This document shows positions 1-12,140 of a DNA stretch of 64,000 bases, in pieces. The DNA is from Tieghemiomyces parasiticus. Its lineage: Eukaryota; Kickxellomycota; Dimargaritomycetes; Dimargaritales; Dimargaritaceae. Where the stretch lies: the NCBI GenBank assembly GCA_027575765.1, contig JANBPT010000018.1:1-64000 (forward strand). The letters are read 5' to 3'. The position numbers and the translations under genes are program-made. The notes beneath the pieces were generated by a model. The model was not told where the DNA came from. It was given only the letters and a program-made list of their open reading frames with translations, and did no database searches. Each line of letters begins with the position of its first letter. Positions within the stretch are counted from its first letter, which is position 1.

Positions 1-20
1 ATTGTATTGTCTGATTCCAG

Positions 21-3000
21 GCCTTGAAAGCCCAGGCACTGTGCTACCAGGAAAACTTTGACCAGGCCGAAAAACTGGCTGCCGAGATTCGGACGGCCAA
101 GCCTACCGATGTGGTTGTTCTGAACAACCTGGCCCTGCTGTACCGCAATCTGGCCAAGGGGGATCAGTCCATCGCTGTGTATGAAGATGCCATCCCCAAT
201 GCACCCCGTCACCACCTAGAACCCGTTTGCTTCCAATGGTTCATGGCCTGCGTCAAAGCCGGCAAGTACGATGTGCAGCATAAGGTACGCAACCGTGTCC
301 ATCTGACGGCGGGCGATCCAAGGTTGATTCGTCCGCGGCACTTGTACCTAACACCTCGCCTCCTACCCGCTGTTATTATATATCACCACCTCGCCATAAC
401 CCACCCCCAGGCCGCGGTCAAACTTAACCAAACCTTCAAAAAAAAGAAGTATGTCATGTGGACCATCATGTCTCTACTCTCCCAGGTAAGTATCGGCTTT
501 TGCTGGTCGTATTAGAATCCTCTTTAGTTTCTCCGTTACTTCTCACTGACCCATCCCGTCAATCACGCTGCGCCTGCTTTGCCTGCCCTCTAATCCAGGC
601 CCAGGATACACAGGCCGATGACAGCCAGCGGAGACTCTATAATGCTCTGGCCGGCCGCATGTTGGAGAAGGCCGAGACCAGCGGCGACCTAGATACTGCC
701 GAGGGCCTCTGGGCCTACCTCCAGGCCCTGGAGCGTTGGGGAAAGTTTGGTGCGGGCACCCAGCTCTTCACCAAACCTCATTGGGCACAATTCACCGCCG
801 TCGATCCCATGCTGTTCGACCGCCAGATCCAGTTTCTGCACCTGGATGGCCAATATAGCCGGGTCCTGAGCCTGACGCTGGAGAAGATTTGTACCGGGTG
901 TGACGACTGGCAGTACTACCAAATGTACGCCGACGCCTTGTTGGCCCGGGCGCAGACCGAAACGGACGATGCTTGGGCCGGAGAACTCGAGCGAGTTACC
1001 GAGGTGACACGCGAACGGCCGTCCTCCCGGAGTCTTCTATTGTGGCAGTTGGAACTGCGTAGTCGCTTGGCGGCGGCTGGGCATGCGACTGCGGCCGCCC
1101 GGCTAGACACCGTCGCCCAGACCCTCCGGACCTACCTGGACCGATTTGGCGGCCGCCCCAGCGCCTTCGATGACGTCCGCCGGTTTGTAGTGACCCTGGC
1201 AGCCGCGGAATCGCCAGACAAGTCCCGGACCGAACTGCTGACTTACGTTCGCGGTATCGTGGAGGGCCTCGCGGACGCTACTATCTCGCTCCGGTCTTAC
1301 TTGAACGCAACTAAAGTGTACCTCTGCCTGCGGCGCACCGAGCTGGCCCCGGACGTCCAGGCCGATTGGCTGGCCGTTGCCCAGCGCCTTACGACCCGCT
1401 TCGCTACCGCGCGGCAGGCTGCCCCCATCAAGGAGCCCAACGCGGATCAGGATGACTGCCTCTTCCTGGCGGCCCAGCTGTTGGTCATGTATTATGCCAC
1501 CACGGTCGTACCTGGTCGGTACCGCTACATCTACGCCGCCCTGACGCTGTTGGAATGCGGACTGCGCGTTAGCCCGGACAATTTCCACTTCAAGCTCCTG
1601 GCCATCCGACTGTACGCCCTGACGGCGGCCTACCCGCGCGCCTTGGAGCTTTACCGTGGCCTGGACCTCAAGAATGTGCAGCACGACTCGCTAAGCTACT
1701 GGCTGGTAGGCCAAGGCCGCGCGCTGGGCCACCTCACCGCCGACCTGCACCAAGCCCACGGCGCTTTGACCATCTACCGCAGTAACGAGGCTGAGACTCC
1801 GGATATGCTGGCGCTGGCCTACCGCAACGGGGCCTACTCGCAGATTATGGATTTTTTGGAGTTCCAACGTCGACTTGACTTTTCTCTGCAGAAATACGTG
1901 CTCAACACCTCCACGATCCGCGTCGAACTTATCCAGGAAGCCGATCTGCCCGGTCTATTCGATACCCTGGCCAGTACCGACTTGCTTAACTTTAGCGTCG
2001 ATGAGGCCTATATCCAGAGTCTGTCCGATAACCGCGATTTCTCCGTCCTGCCCTTCCCGACCGACCGATCAGCCGTTGCTGGGGTAAACGATACGGCGAC
2101 CACCGTCTCTGATGGCGGAACAGCCACCGCCGGAGTGCCGACTTTTGAGCGCCGAACCCGGCCCGCTGGTACCGGGTGTGTTCGGGAGGCCCAGTTGGTC
2201 GCCCTGGTTATCCATGTGCTGCACCACCTCGCCACGCATGCCCTGGAGCCGCTAGCCGACTCCCGCCAGCTTCTGGAGGCCAAGTTAGCTGACGCCCAAG
2301 CGTCGGTCAATATCATTCCGGCAGAAGTCCCGGCGGAAATTGCTTCTGGAACGCTCACCCTGACAAGGGCTGTAATTCAGCTAGTGCACTGGTGCGAAGA
2401 CGTATTCCGCGCCTGTGCGGCAGATGGCGGCTCGGATCCCGCCGAAAATGTCGTCGAGATCGAGTCGACCCTGACCGCGGCCCAACAGGGACTGTTCACC
2501 GAGGTTGGAGGATGGATCCAGGAGCTGGGCGTACCGAACGCAACTGACGAGCATGCCTTACCCACCTTACCGGAAGCCACGGCCCTTCTCGAGGTATGAT
2601 CTTTTTTCTCCACCTGGATAATACCACTGCACCGCCCGGAACGCGGATAGTTAAGACTGCACTAACCGGCGTTGATGTCTGACCTGACATCCGTTTAGAT
2701 AGGCACCTACTAACCCAGTATTTTTTTTCAACTGCCCCACTCCCTGCGTACTCTTTTATACTACCGGACACTAGTTATGCAACGTTTACCTGCTCGCCCT
2801 GATGAGCCTACAACGGTTTTCACCCGCTGGCGGCGACCGGGCCGCGGTATACCGACGTCTGGTGGGCTCTTTTGCGCAGGAGAGCCGTGCGCGGTTCGCA
2901 GCCCTACTCAACCGTTGCCGTGATCATTTGACCGCCCTCAAAGACCGAGACTTTGCCAAATCGTACGAAGAACGGTATCTCTCCTTTGTGGGTGACCTCG

Positions 3001-3134
3001 ATGCGGTTGTGACCCCAGTCACGCAGCTTATCATGCCGGCCAACCTCATTGCCCACCACCTGGCCGGTTGGCGGGGCTCACTGGAACAAATCATCAGCGA
3101 GCTAGACCGGCGGGTGACGCTCTTCCGTATGTAG
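21..3134 (+). CDS. NAA25: NatB N-terminal acetyltransferase auxiliary subunit (NAA25/Mdm20), 5' end outside window
   Basis: This is the auxiliary, ribosome-anchoring subunit of NatB, which with NAA20 acetylates nascent Met-Asp/Glu/Asn/Gln N-termini. Exons read 21-284, 411-485, 599-2594 and 2775-3134. Bases 1-20 are the end of an upstream intron (…ttccag), so the N-terminus lies outside the window. All junctions are phase 0, with donors gtacgc, gtaagt and gtatga. The product shows TPR-type helical pairs at the start (NNLALLYRNLAKG, DQSIAVYEDA) and the Mdm20-like core (LEKAETSGDLDTAEGLWAYL, YYQMYADALL). About 900 residues are visible, close to the size of human NAA25 (about 970). The last exon acceptor (ctag at 2774) extends that exon nine codons upstream of its first Met. 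Convergent with the downstream PPTase gene. Family assignment is by motif recall; the exon 3/4 junction is the least certain. Confidence 0.85.
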
Positions 3135-3309
3135 CCTCCCAAATTTTGGGCCACCTCGCCCTACCCTAAGAATTCTTACGTACTCACTTCTCGACCCCGT
3201 AGCTTTGATCTCGCCAGCACCGTGCGTGCCACCTATATGGAGCGCCGGGGCACATTAGCCCACTTTCCTTAGTAGCACAGTTTCCACAACACAACTAATT
3301 GATTACTAT

Positions 3310-3998
3310 TTACACTGTATGGTGAAGCCCAGAAGGAAAAGAGCTAGTGTCTTCGACCACCACCTGAGCAATGACCAAATCGCCGTCGTGTGAGAGTGAG
3401 AGGTGGAACTGAAACTCATCTCCCTTATCCGATCGGTGTGTGTCGATAAGGAGCCGGGGTTTGGGTTGACCTGGCGATATGGTATTCATAGAAGGGTGGG
3501 GGGCCGGGAGTTATTGCTCATGTCTGAGTCAGTGCGCATTTCCAATGCCCGCATGAGTTATCAGCAGGGGCTAAATGGCCTGAGCCTGCGAGAAAAACCT
3601 AGCGACTTACCAGCAGACTTAATTACGGCGACCTCCTTCCAAACCAGCTTCCTGCGTGGGTAGAGTGCCTTGTACGCGGCCTCCTTGGCAGCCCAGCGTG
3701 TGGCCAAGTAACGGATAGCCTGCTCGCTTACACCAGAGCCATGCTCGATAAACTCCATAGTAGTATCGGCCTCGGTTTTGGTCGACCCGGCAACCCCTTG
3801 AGCCAACTCTCCGTCTCTTACCGAGGGGGTTCGGATGGGTGATTGGTACGAGCCGCGAGGCAACGTACTCTGCAGGTCCGTCCATTCCCTGGGGTGTAGA
3901 ACACGGCGGGCAAACCGTTCTAAACTGCCGGGCCGGCGGGTGACGGCTTGGCGAATGCGCGAAATGCGGCAGAGGTCAATCCCAATGCCGACAATCAT
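3310..3998 (-). CDS. PPT2: Holo-ACP synthase, AcpS/PPT2-type 4'-phosphopantetheinyl transferase (two exons)
   Basis: Transfers 4'-phosphopantetheine from CoA to acyl carrier protein; in fungi the small AcpS-like enzyme serves mitochondrial ACP. Exon 1 is complement 3611-3998 and exon 2 complement 3310-3470, with a 140-nt intron (gtaagt…gccag) splitting a Gly codon (G|GT). The product is 182 aa, typical of the family. The N-terminal Mg-binding motif GIGIDLCRI, the CoA/Mg motif WAAKEAAYKAL and the C-terminal signature SLSHDGDLVIAQVVVE are all present, the last only when the intron is removed. An insertion between residues 50 and 80 is longer than in bacterial AcpS. Convergent with NAA25 (175 bp between stops) and divergent from the eL33 gene. 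A single-frame reading would miss the C-terminal third. Confidence 0.88.
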
Positions 3999-4547
3999 GG
4001 CGGTGTAATGACACAGGACAAGCGGATACAGCAGAGGGCAGAGTTAACCGGTAGAGAGTGGTATCGGCACCCGGGTGGTGGGCGGTTGCACGGTTGGCTG
4101 TTTATAGCAGTTGAGGCCCCAGTTAGTAAAGGGCTGGTTCACCAAGGGGCTTATAGAACACACCTCAGCAAACACAGGGCAGTGAGGGATAATCGGCACA
4201 CGTAAACACCGAACGGGGGGTCTACCTGATGGCTTCAGGGCAACTTTTCGATCTTGGACATGGGGGAGGGGAACCGCTACAGCGGGGTGGGACTTTTTTT
4301 TTTTTGGAACCATCTCTCCTTTCACCACCAATGGGATCGATTGGGCTGAAGAAAACTGCGGGCCATGGCACCATGAGCTTCTCCACCTTGTAGATTAGGC
4401 CTGGGCCATATTGCTCCTGGTCCGCTGGGGTCCATGAAATCTTGACACCCTACATGACCTTTGGATGTCTCGTCGCCGCCCGCAATCCTCCTCTTCCAAC
4501 GTTGCTGGACACTATAATCCATCTTTGTAACTATATCCATCTGCAAA
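3999..4547. other. Divergent intergenic region between PPT2 and RPL33
   Basis: 549 bp separate the two divergent start codons and presumably hold both promoters. A T-run (4297-4307) and a tataat-like stretch (about 4513-4518) are visible, but the latter is only 35 nt from the RPL33 ATG. No gene was seen. Confidence 0.4.
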
Positions 4548-5433
4548 ATGGCCAAGACTCCCTCGCGGTAAGCATCTAGCACCACGACGCCCGGCCGTCC
4601 CTTACCCCGACCTGCTCCTATCGGCGCGCCCAGACCGATCCATCCATCCATCCGTCAGTGGGACATACCAGTGTGCCGTTTACCGCGTAACGACACGGTC
4701 CGCTGAGCACCCTGTTCCTTGAATGGTTTCGCTGTTCCAAGCGATCGATGGCCGAACTATATGAGAATCTAGTCACGCTGGGCGGAATGCAAGGAGCCGG
4801 ACTTGGGCAGAATTAAGTTGGCTACTGACCAGACCGCACCCAGGATGAATCGTTGGTACGAGATCTAACTTAGCATGTTCTTCTACTCCCTCCACATTGA
4901 TTCCCTACTTAGCCTCTACTCCCGCGCCCGCATTCTGGGTTTCCAGCGGTCCAAGAACGTCCAGAAGCCGAGCATCGTTCTCCTCAAGCTTGAGGGTGTG
5001 GCGAGCAAGGACGAGACTAACTTCTACCTGGGCAAGCGCGTGGCCTACATCTACCGTGGCAAGAAGGAGATCCGCGGCACCAAGGTCCGCGTCGTCTGGG
5101 GCCGCATCGCCCGGTCGCACGGTAACTCCGGTGTCGTCCGCGCCCGCTTCAGCACCAACCTGAGCTCTCACACTTTCGGTTCGACCGCCCGCGTGGTAAG
5201 TTATTGTTGCGCACTAAATTTTCCCGTAGCAGTTGGCTTCAGGGGCCGTCCCGTTGGCGAGTTAACCCGTCCTTCGGACTAGGTGGAGGATCATATCCTG
5301 CCTCCTAACGCTGATGGCAATTGCCTCTGTCTGCCGTATTGAAACTGAGCTATTATATTAACCTCTTACCCTTTATATCTACTTTTGCCTCCTTACTCGA
5401 CCCCTACAGATGATGTACCCCTCCAACATCTAA
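4548..5433 (+). CDS. RPL33: 60S ribosomal protein eL33 (L35Ae/Rpl33)
   Basis: Large-subunit ribosomal protein of the eL33 family. There are three exons: 4548-4567 (M-A-K-T-P-S and two bases), 4913-5195 and 5410-5433. Introns of 345 nt (gtaagc…ttag) and 214 nt (gtaagt…acag) fit phases 2 and 0. The 108-aa product carries family hallmarks: LYSRARILGFQRSK, LGKRVAYIYRGKKEIRGTK, WGRIARSHGNSGVVRA and the invariant C-terminus YPSNI, which lies in a seven-codon last exon. Length matches the family (about 107-110 aa). The tiny first exon is placed from the ATG just before a gtaagc donor and the family's short polar N-terminus. Coding sequence is rich in C-ending codons, as in highly expressed genes. 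Introns of ribosomal protein genes may host snoRNAs; nothing convincing was recognised. Confidence 0.95.
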
Positions 5434-5983
5434 GCAGTCTCGCCGCTCCCGGGATACATTTACAATGTCGTTGTGCAAAACGGTCGCCGTTTTGCCGTCG
5501 TTTTCGCCGATTGGCTGCGTACATTGTATTCCCCAATAAATCTGACATGGCCCTACCCACGAAGTTTTATTATAATGGCTGCCATTAAACGATATCGTTA
5601 CAGTATTATCATTCAAGATGACACAGTGCACATGACGGGTCTACTTGTGGGTACCGTTTGGTAGAGTTTATCATACGGGTCGGGGGCTATCGTGCAGGGC
5701 AATGCCGTTGGACCCTGGCGACTAAACGATTTCTGCCGAAACTTTAGAACCTTTCCTTCGGATTTCCTTTACTGGAGTGGGTGGAGGAGGGTATCCTGGA
5801 TATGCTGCAGGTGATGGTTTGCCAATCCTCGGGTAATGTTTCAATGGGCGCACAAATATTTTAATTTATACGGCATGAGCCGGAGAACGGTTAACATAGA
5901 ATAGTGATTTAAAAGGAACACAACAGTTGCGGTAAGAAGAGCCTCGTCCTAAACACTAGTGGCGGGCTTTACACAGGACGGTG
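5434..5983. other. Intergenic region, RPL33 to secreted protein gene
   Basis: 550 bp between convergent genes. Apart from the AATAAA at 5535 no feature was recognised. Confidence 0.4.
5535..5540 (+). terminator. Candidate poly(A) signal of RPL33
   Basis: A canonical AATAAA lies about 100 nt after the RPL33 stop codon, the expected distance for 3'-end formation. Confidence 0.5.
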
Positions 5984-6625
5984 CTAGTCCTTGAGGAGCC
6001 AGCTCTTGACTTTGTTGCGGAGACGGGCGCGCCGTCCTGGAACACCATTATCCGCATCGGCGCCATTCGACTGCGATGACCCGAACAGCTTTGCATGGGA
6101 TAGGCGAGGGGCCGGAGGCGGCGAGTGTGGGTGCGGTCCGTCCTGTTCAGGGGTGTAAGGGTACGAGAACGTGCCGTAAGGCCCCCAGTACTTCAAGTCG
6201 GGCTGGTTACCATGCGGGCAGCGATGGGAGCCTCCGGGCCCCGGGTGCGAATAACTGGTAGAGTGGCAGTGAGCTTGACTGTGCTGCCCAGCGTAGGGAT
6301 GCTGAGGGGCAGCATAATGGTATGTGCCTTCATCTACCTGTCCCGTCCCACTGCTAGGGCCATATGTTGTCCACCTTGGCACGGTCGTGGAATATTGGGA
6401 AGGTCCGCAATGGGGACAATGGTTCGGTGTGAAGGAGGGTTCCTCCTCTACCATCTCTAACCCAGTTTGATCGGGGCTGCGGTCAAATGTCGGGGTGGAC
6501 TGTCCAAACCTGAAGTCGTCAGGAAGTTCCCCAACGAAATTGTCAGGGAGTTCAGAGATGATAACAGCGAAAGACCTGCTGGTGAGGGCTAGGATACCAA
6601 AAACTAGGAGGTGAGGATGATACAT
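5984..6625 (-). CDS. Small secreted His/Pro/Tyr/Gly-rich protein, function unknown
   Basis: Uninterrupted 213-aa frame from an ATG at 6625. Residues 1 to about 20 (MYHPHLLVFGILALTSRSFA) look like a cleavable signal peptide. An acidic stretch with a near repeat follows (SELPDNFVGELPDDFRF), then a low-complexity region rich in His, Pro, Tyr, Gly and Ser. It contains Cys-Pro-His motifs (NHCPHCGP and HRCPHGN) and HxH pairs that could bind metal. The C-terminus is basic (RRARLRNKVKSWLLKD). No transmembrane segment follows the signal and no known domain was recognised. It stands alone between RPL33 and a 2.9-kb gene-poor tract. It could be a cell-wall, metal-binding or effector-type protein; none of these is shown. 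The main doubt is whether it is expressed. Confidence 0.55.
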   Translation of the reverse strand: MYHPHLLVFGILALTSRSFAVIISELPDNFVGELPDDFRFGQSTPTFDRSPDQTGLEMVEEEPSFTPNHCPHCGPSQYSTTVPRWTTYGPSSGTGQVDEGTYHYAAPQHPYAGQHSQAHCHSTSYSHPGPGGSHRCPHGNQPDLKYWGPYGTFSYPYTPEQDGPHPHSPPPAPRLSHAKLFGSSQSNGADADNGVPGRRARLRNKVKSWLLKD

Positions 6626-9482
6626 GATTTATAGGGACCAATAGGAGCCGTAGGAAGGGGGAGGGGTTGCGGAAGGGTGAGTTACCAAAAGAGATACGCG
6701 AAGTAGATACGCTAAAGAGAAGCGAAACTAGCTCGAATAGCGTAGGACAATGTATAAAACACCAAACAGATGATCTGGTTCATGGGCCAAGCAATAATAA
6801 TAATAATGAAGTCGATACGGTAGGTGGATGGGTGGGCGCAGCACCCGGTATAAGTAATGAAGAAGGATAGAGGACGACTGTGCCGACCCAATTTTCCTTC
6901 GGGGCTTGGGGTAATATATCTCAAGTGGGGGAGGGGTCAGATATACCGACGACGTAAGAATCGTTGCCAAAGAGTTCACACCCTCCCCTCTGTACTCTAG
7001 TCGAGTTGTAATACGATAGGCTGAGGATAGGGGGGCAGGCGATACCGCCAATTGTCTGTGTAGCCAAGTCGTCCGCCGCTTTCCGTCGACCACCGCCACA
7101 GCCTAACGGAAGTTGCTTCCAACTCCGTGCTCACGTCAGGACAATGCCCTCAGAGTGGTTCGGCTTACACGCTGAATTGGGACACGCCGTACTGGCTAGG
7201 CTCTCTCAAGTGGCCGAGTCACTGGATAGGCTTGTCAACTAATATATGCTGATTGTACTGTCCCGGCGCTCTTGTGAAAACGAGTTCAACCCGCTTCATA
7301 GAATATAAAGAGAAAAAACTATATATCGACGATACTATTCGAGCCGACGGCAAAAAGGTGATTCTTAACGACAGCTGGTCACTAATTCGACAATCCTTAT
7401 GTAATGTCTAACGTGGAATGCATACGGGCTCGACCCTGTGGTGAAACTCAGTGCCCAGGTTCGAGAGACGGGTTGGAAGGTGCAGTGGTTAGTATTGGGT
7501 ATGTAGATCTAGCATAACAAATAGTGGTTTCCTCTGATATACTCTCTACGTTGCTACTCCACACCATCAACCAGCCCAAAGGCCTCTGCTCAGAGTTTGG
7601 TGTCACAAGGATTATCTCACACCACGAATTTGACCCGGCTGGCGTTGAGTGTGCAAGGGAAGGCCGGTACATTACACCCTAGTCCCGTCCTCGCAAGTCC
7701 AGACATAGCGAGGGACGAGGCTGTTTAACTGGGCTGGCCTAGGTCTCTTCAATATAACAGGGGCTTGTCCGATGAAACTTCTAGTGTAACCCATTGAAAA
7801 GGAAGACTGGAGCCCGCGGAACACCAGGAAAATAGGATCCTAGCTCATGTCCAAAACCAGAGCCCCGTCCTCCCCACCCGGCTCACACTTACCGAGCGTA
7901 AGAGGTGGGTTCTCAACTAGAACTTATATTTCCGACAGTTTAAGACTAGGGGTGTCCATACGGAGCCAACGATCACATTACACCCTGTTGCTCCTTCCTT
8001 TCCCTCACCGTTGTCTACAGATGGCTAGCCTGTTTTAATACAGGTCAGTTCACATTTAAAGGTGCCCCCGAGCTCGGTTAAGCCGTCCATCACTCTGCAC
8101 TGGGTAACCTGAAAGGACGAGGGTCTAGACCGTGTCGGAAATTAGGGTCTTGACCGATCAGTAAGCAGCTGGCCTGGGAACCACTTTGCCTTGGTTACCA
8201 CAATGTGGTCGTTATCATCCGATCTTCGTCATAAATTAACCCCGACAGTCCTAAGTTTCGCGGCTAATTCCGCGCCCTTAGCTAATTCGGGAATCGGCCA
8301 AACCGTAACTAACTACTTCAATTTTTTTTTTCATCTGGTTGCCGTTCGAAACTTATCCATTTTCCTACCTTTAACTGGTCCAAATCGCTTCACTCGCAAT
8401 TATCCTTGCGATTTACAGATCCAAGGTTTTATCTTCTTCGGTGGACGCCTCCCGCACCACTTCGCTTAAGTCTTGCACTGGTCGGTCTTATAACAGTACT
8501 TCGGCACATATGAGTACCAACCCATCTGACTAGTCAGCAAACGACAGTAACCACCTTATCAAGTTCCAACGTCACTGTTGTTTACTCGTCCCTCGGGCCA
8601 CCCATGGCCTTATCCAATATTTTATCACCTCCCCCTGGTCCCTGTCATTACACACAATCTGCGTGTTGCGTAAAGGCTCAGGAGTACACAGCTACGTCAA
8701 CCATAAACTCTCCAAAAAAAATATCGCCGGCTCCCAGCGCCACCGGCAGGTACGCTGTGCGACGGACCCCCTGACAACTCTCGCCGAGGCCAGTGACCAA
8801 CGGCCGGATGCTACCGTCATCGACGATGTGGCCTATGGCCATTTGGTTATGGGTCGCTCACTGGCCGCAGGTATGCTGGTCACTTCTAACCATCGGTAGG
8901 GTCTTAATTTTGTCCCAGTCACTCCAGAGCCTTCAGCGCTTCATAATGATGGCAAGAGTACCAGGTATTTCCAACTGGTAGGTATATATTTATATATCAT
9001 CAAATCTGACCCAGCAGCCACACGCATTGCTTTATTTTCTATAAAAGCGCCCTCCCTCATTCTAGATTGAAGTACCAGGTGCTTATGCCTTGAGGGGGCC
9101 GCCCAGCTCCCTTCCCCAAGCTGTCTAGTGTATGGGCGGGCTTTGAATTTTGTCAGACCTACCACTACCTGGAAGCAGAAACAGGTGGTCGATTTTTAAC
9201 CGACCCTTAACATGCGCTACCTCCAACTAGGACCCGAGAACCTTCGGGCTTACTGGTCACCATCCTTTCCCTCATCCTTACACCCTTCATCTGCCTACCT
9301 GTACCCTCCCACCTCGTCGAGTAGATCTCATTCATCCTTCCCGTCACTGAGTAGCTCGCCACCTCCAAAGCTCCCTTCGAATCGTCCCGCTTTTCTGCCT
9401 CAGTCACCATCCGACTGGAATCCGCTACCACTCGAAAGGTCGCTAGCCACCCAACTGCTTCAAACCCAGCCGTCATTCCACC
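6626..9482. other. Gene-poor tract upstream of dynein IC
   Basis: No supportable gene on either strand in about 2.9 kb; all frames are short and lack recognisable motifs. It contains a small AAT microsatellite (6793-6807). The last 250 bp are CT-rich and likely form the leader of the dynein gene. Confidence 0.4.
6793..6807 (+). repeat. (AAT)5 microsatellite
   Basis: Five exact tandem AAT units in intergenic DNA. Confidence 0.8.
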
Positions 9483-12000
9483 ATGGCCGACCGGCGTGAG
9501 GAAATCCTGCGCAAGCAGCAGCGACTGGCCGAAATCCGGCGCATGCGCGAGGAACGGCGGCAGGCCCTCCTAACCAATCGTCCCGGTCAAGCGGTAAGTC
9601 ATCGGTGAAAATGTAGTCACATTCCATGCCGAAGATGGACTTTGAGCCAGGTCCACGCGCGAACCAGCCTTGGAACACCGTCTAGGGGTGCCTGTTCTCA
9701 GGACTTCACAGCGCAACGGGAGGGTGGGTGATTTTTGCTAACTGGCTATCGCTGAAGCTTCCAATGCTGGCATTGAGCACCATCTCTTGAAGGAGAGGTT
9801 ATCCGTATCGAATATAGCTAACCTGCTTGGCGCTTGACCGCTACAATCTTGAACTTGGTAATCCTGCCCACATCTACCGCACCCCCCCACTCTGTAGGCC
9901 GCCGCCCCAGGTGCATCTACGCGTCCAAGTGCTCCGGGAGCAGCGGGCCGACAGGATATTGATGACCTGGTGGCCTCCCTGGTCGGAGAACGACGCGGCT
10001 CCCTGAGCCCGACCCGTTCCCGAGCGCCTTCCATCTCCCAGACACTTGCCGAGTCCGGGCGCTCGTACAGTGCGGCGGACGCCATGCGTTCTGGTAGCGT
10101 CTCACCGATCGGCGAGGAACTGGTCCCTGGGGCTGCGGCAGCTCCTGCACCGGCGGCACCTCCCGCCCAACCCGTCATCCCGGAGTTTTCAACCTTTGAC
10201 GCCGTCATTCTCGACCTACCTCCTAAGGTAAGTGGGTACCCTCTTCGAAGGTCCTAGACCCCCCCCCGTGGCTGGTGAGTACCTCACCCTCCCCCCGAGG
10301 GGGGTTTGGATGTATGAACGTCATCCTAATCCACCCACTCCGCTGCTAACTATGATTCGTCATCGCCCACCTCCGGACATCCCTCCCTCCCGATTGGTGC
10401 CCCTATCCGATAGGAACGCCTGGCGTACAGCAAAGAGTCCCAGACCGTGGACGTGGCCCCTGAGACCTTCGTGATCCCGGAGGAGGAGATTGAGCGGCGC
10501 GTGCAAGAGCAGCGTGAGAAGGACGAAAAGGCACGGCACCAGGCCGAGGAGCAAGAGCGCAAGCGCCAGGAGGAACTGGCCAAACAGCGGCAGCGTATCA
10601 AGCAGCTTAGCGAGGACGAGAAGCTGACCATCGAGCAGTCTAGCGAATTCACCGACTTTATCGACCACTCTTCCAGGCTGGTGGAGCGGGCCCTCAACGA
10701 GACGTATGACTTCATGACGGACTACACCATCGGTCAGCAGGGGGAGGTGGAGGACGGCGCGAGCGACCAAATCAAACTCTACTGCTGCTTTGCCGATGAG
10801 CGGCGGACCAAGAACCGTTCTGTTACCGACGTGGCCTGGTCCAAGAAGTTCCCGGAACTGTTGGCCAGTTCCTACAACCGCAATCCGCTGGCGGTTAATG
10901 AGCCGGACGGTCTGGCGTGCGTGTGGAACGTCCATCTCAAGGACCGACCCGAGTTTGTCTTCCACTCGCAATCCGACCTGCTCCGAGTGGCCTTCTCGGA
11001 CTTCCACCCCAACCTGCTGGTCGGCGGGTCGTACGCAGGTCAGATTCTGCTGTGGGACACGCGGGCCAAGTCCGAGCCCGTGCTCAAAACCCCGCTGTCG
11101 GCGGCCGGTCACACACACCCGGTGTACTCGCTGGAGATGGTGGGCACACAGAACGCCCACAACCTGGTGACAGCCAGCACGGACGGCGTGGTGTGCACCT
11201 GGCAGCTGGACATGCTGGCCCAACCACAGGAACTCCTGGAACTGATACACCCATCGCACCCGCGCACCGACGAGGTGGCCCCCACGGCCATGGGATTCCC
11301 CGATGGTGAAACGGACGTGTGCTGGATCGGTACCGAGGAAGGCAACGTCTACCAGGTAAACCGCCACGACCGGGCCGACAGCAAGGCCGGGCTCAACGTG
11401 CACGAGGTATACCGCGGCCACGGGGGTCCCGTTACGGGGTTGCATTTCCACCCCCTTTTTGGCCCCGTCGACTACACGGACCTGTTTCTGACTTGCTCGG
11501 TCGACTGGACCGTGAAGCTGTGGCGGGCTCGGTCCCCGTCCAAGCCATCCATCGCAGGTCACCGAACCACCCCGCTGCACTCCTTCGAGGCCGCGGACGA
11601 CTACGTATACGACGTCAAATGGTCGCCGCTCCATCCGGCCGTGTTTGGCAGTGTAGACGGTGCGGGGCGTTTTGACCTCTGGAACCTCAACGTCGATACC
11701 GAGGTCCCCGTCCTCTCCACGCCCGTCGGCACCGGTCGCGCCCTCAATCGTCTGGCCTGGGACAAGACCGGTCGCCGCACCGCCCTGGGTTCCGTAGACG
11801 GCAATGTCTACGTATACGAGATGGGCGACCTCGTAGTGCCCAAGTCTCATGATTTCGCCGCCTTCCAGCGTACCGTCCAGGATCTCGCCGCTCCGGCCAA
11901 TAACGCCACCACAAGCGGAATTCCGAACGGCAGTAGCGTCGCCGTGGCGGGCACTTCAATGGGCCTCGTGGGGGGTTTGGCGGAACGGGCGTACGACTAG
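9483..12000 (+). CDS. Cytoplasmic dynein 1 intermediate chain
   Basis: Non-catalytic subunit that links the dynein motor to light chains and to dynactin p150. Exons are 9483-9593, 9898-10227 and 10414-12000, all phase 0 (gtaagt donors, tag acceptors), giving about 675 aa. The N-terminus is a charged coiled coil (ILRKQQRLAEIRRMREERR), as in all dynein ICs. A Ser/Pro/Ala-rich linker follows, then LPPK|ERLAYSKESQTV, which matches the LC8-binding region of the family (PPKE…YTKxTQT); intron 2 falls just before its last glutamate. A second helical segment (residues about 160-250) precedes a WD40 propeller from about 270 to 650 (VTDVAWSKKFPELLASSYN, LFLTCSVDWTVKLW, VYDVKWSPLHP). Convergent with metaxin. 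The antisense frame here is a codon-bias shadow. Confidence 0.95.
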
Positions 12001-12126
12001 ATACCATCAGATGTGGTCTCTCGGCTCTATAGGTGGGATGTAGAGCTTCGAAAGCCATCTGAGGTACCCGCATTACCCTTTATCCCCCCCCCGCTCTCTC
12101 CCTTCCTCGCCCCCTTCTACTCGCTT

Positions 12127-12140
12127 TCTCTCTCTCTCTC
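12127..12140 (+). repeat. (TC)7 microsatellite
   Basis: Exact TC dinucleotide run in the 3' flank of dynein IC. Confidence 0.75.

Noticed and set aside
8663..8899. 78-codon frame in the 6.6-9.5 kb tract
   Set aside because: Short, no motif, no splice context; indistinguishable from chance.
10360..11850. 496-codon open frame antisense to dynein intermediate chain
   Set aside because: Shadow of biased GC-rich codons on the opposite strand; the sense strand encodes clear WD40 repeats.
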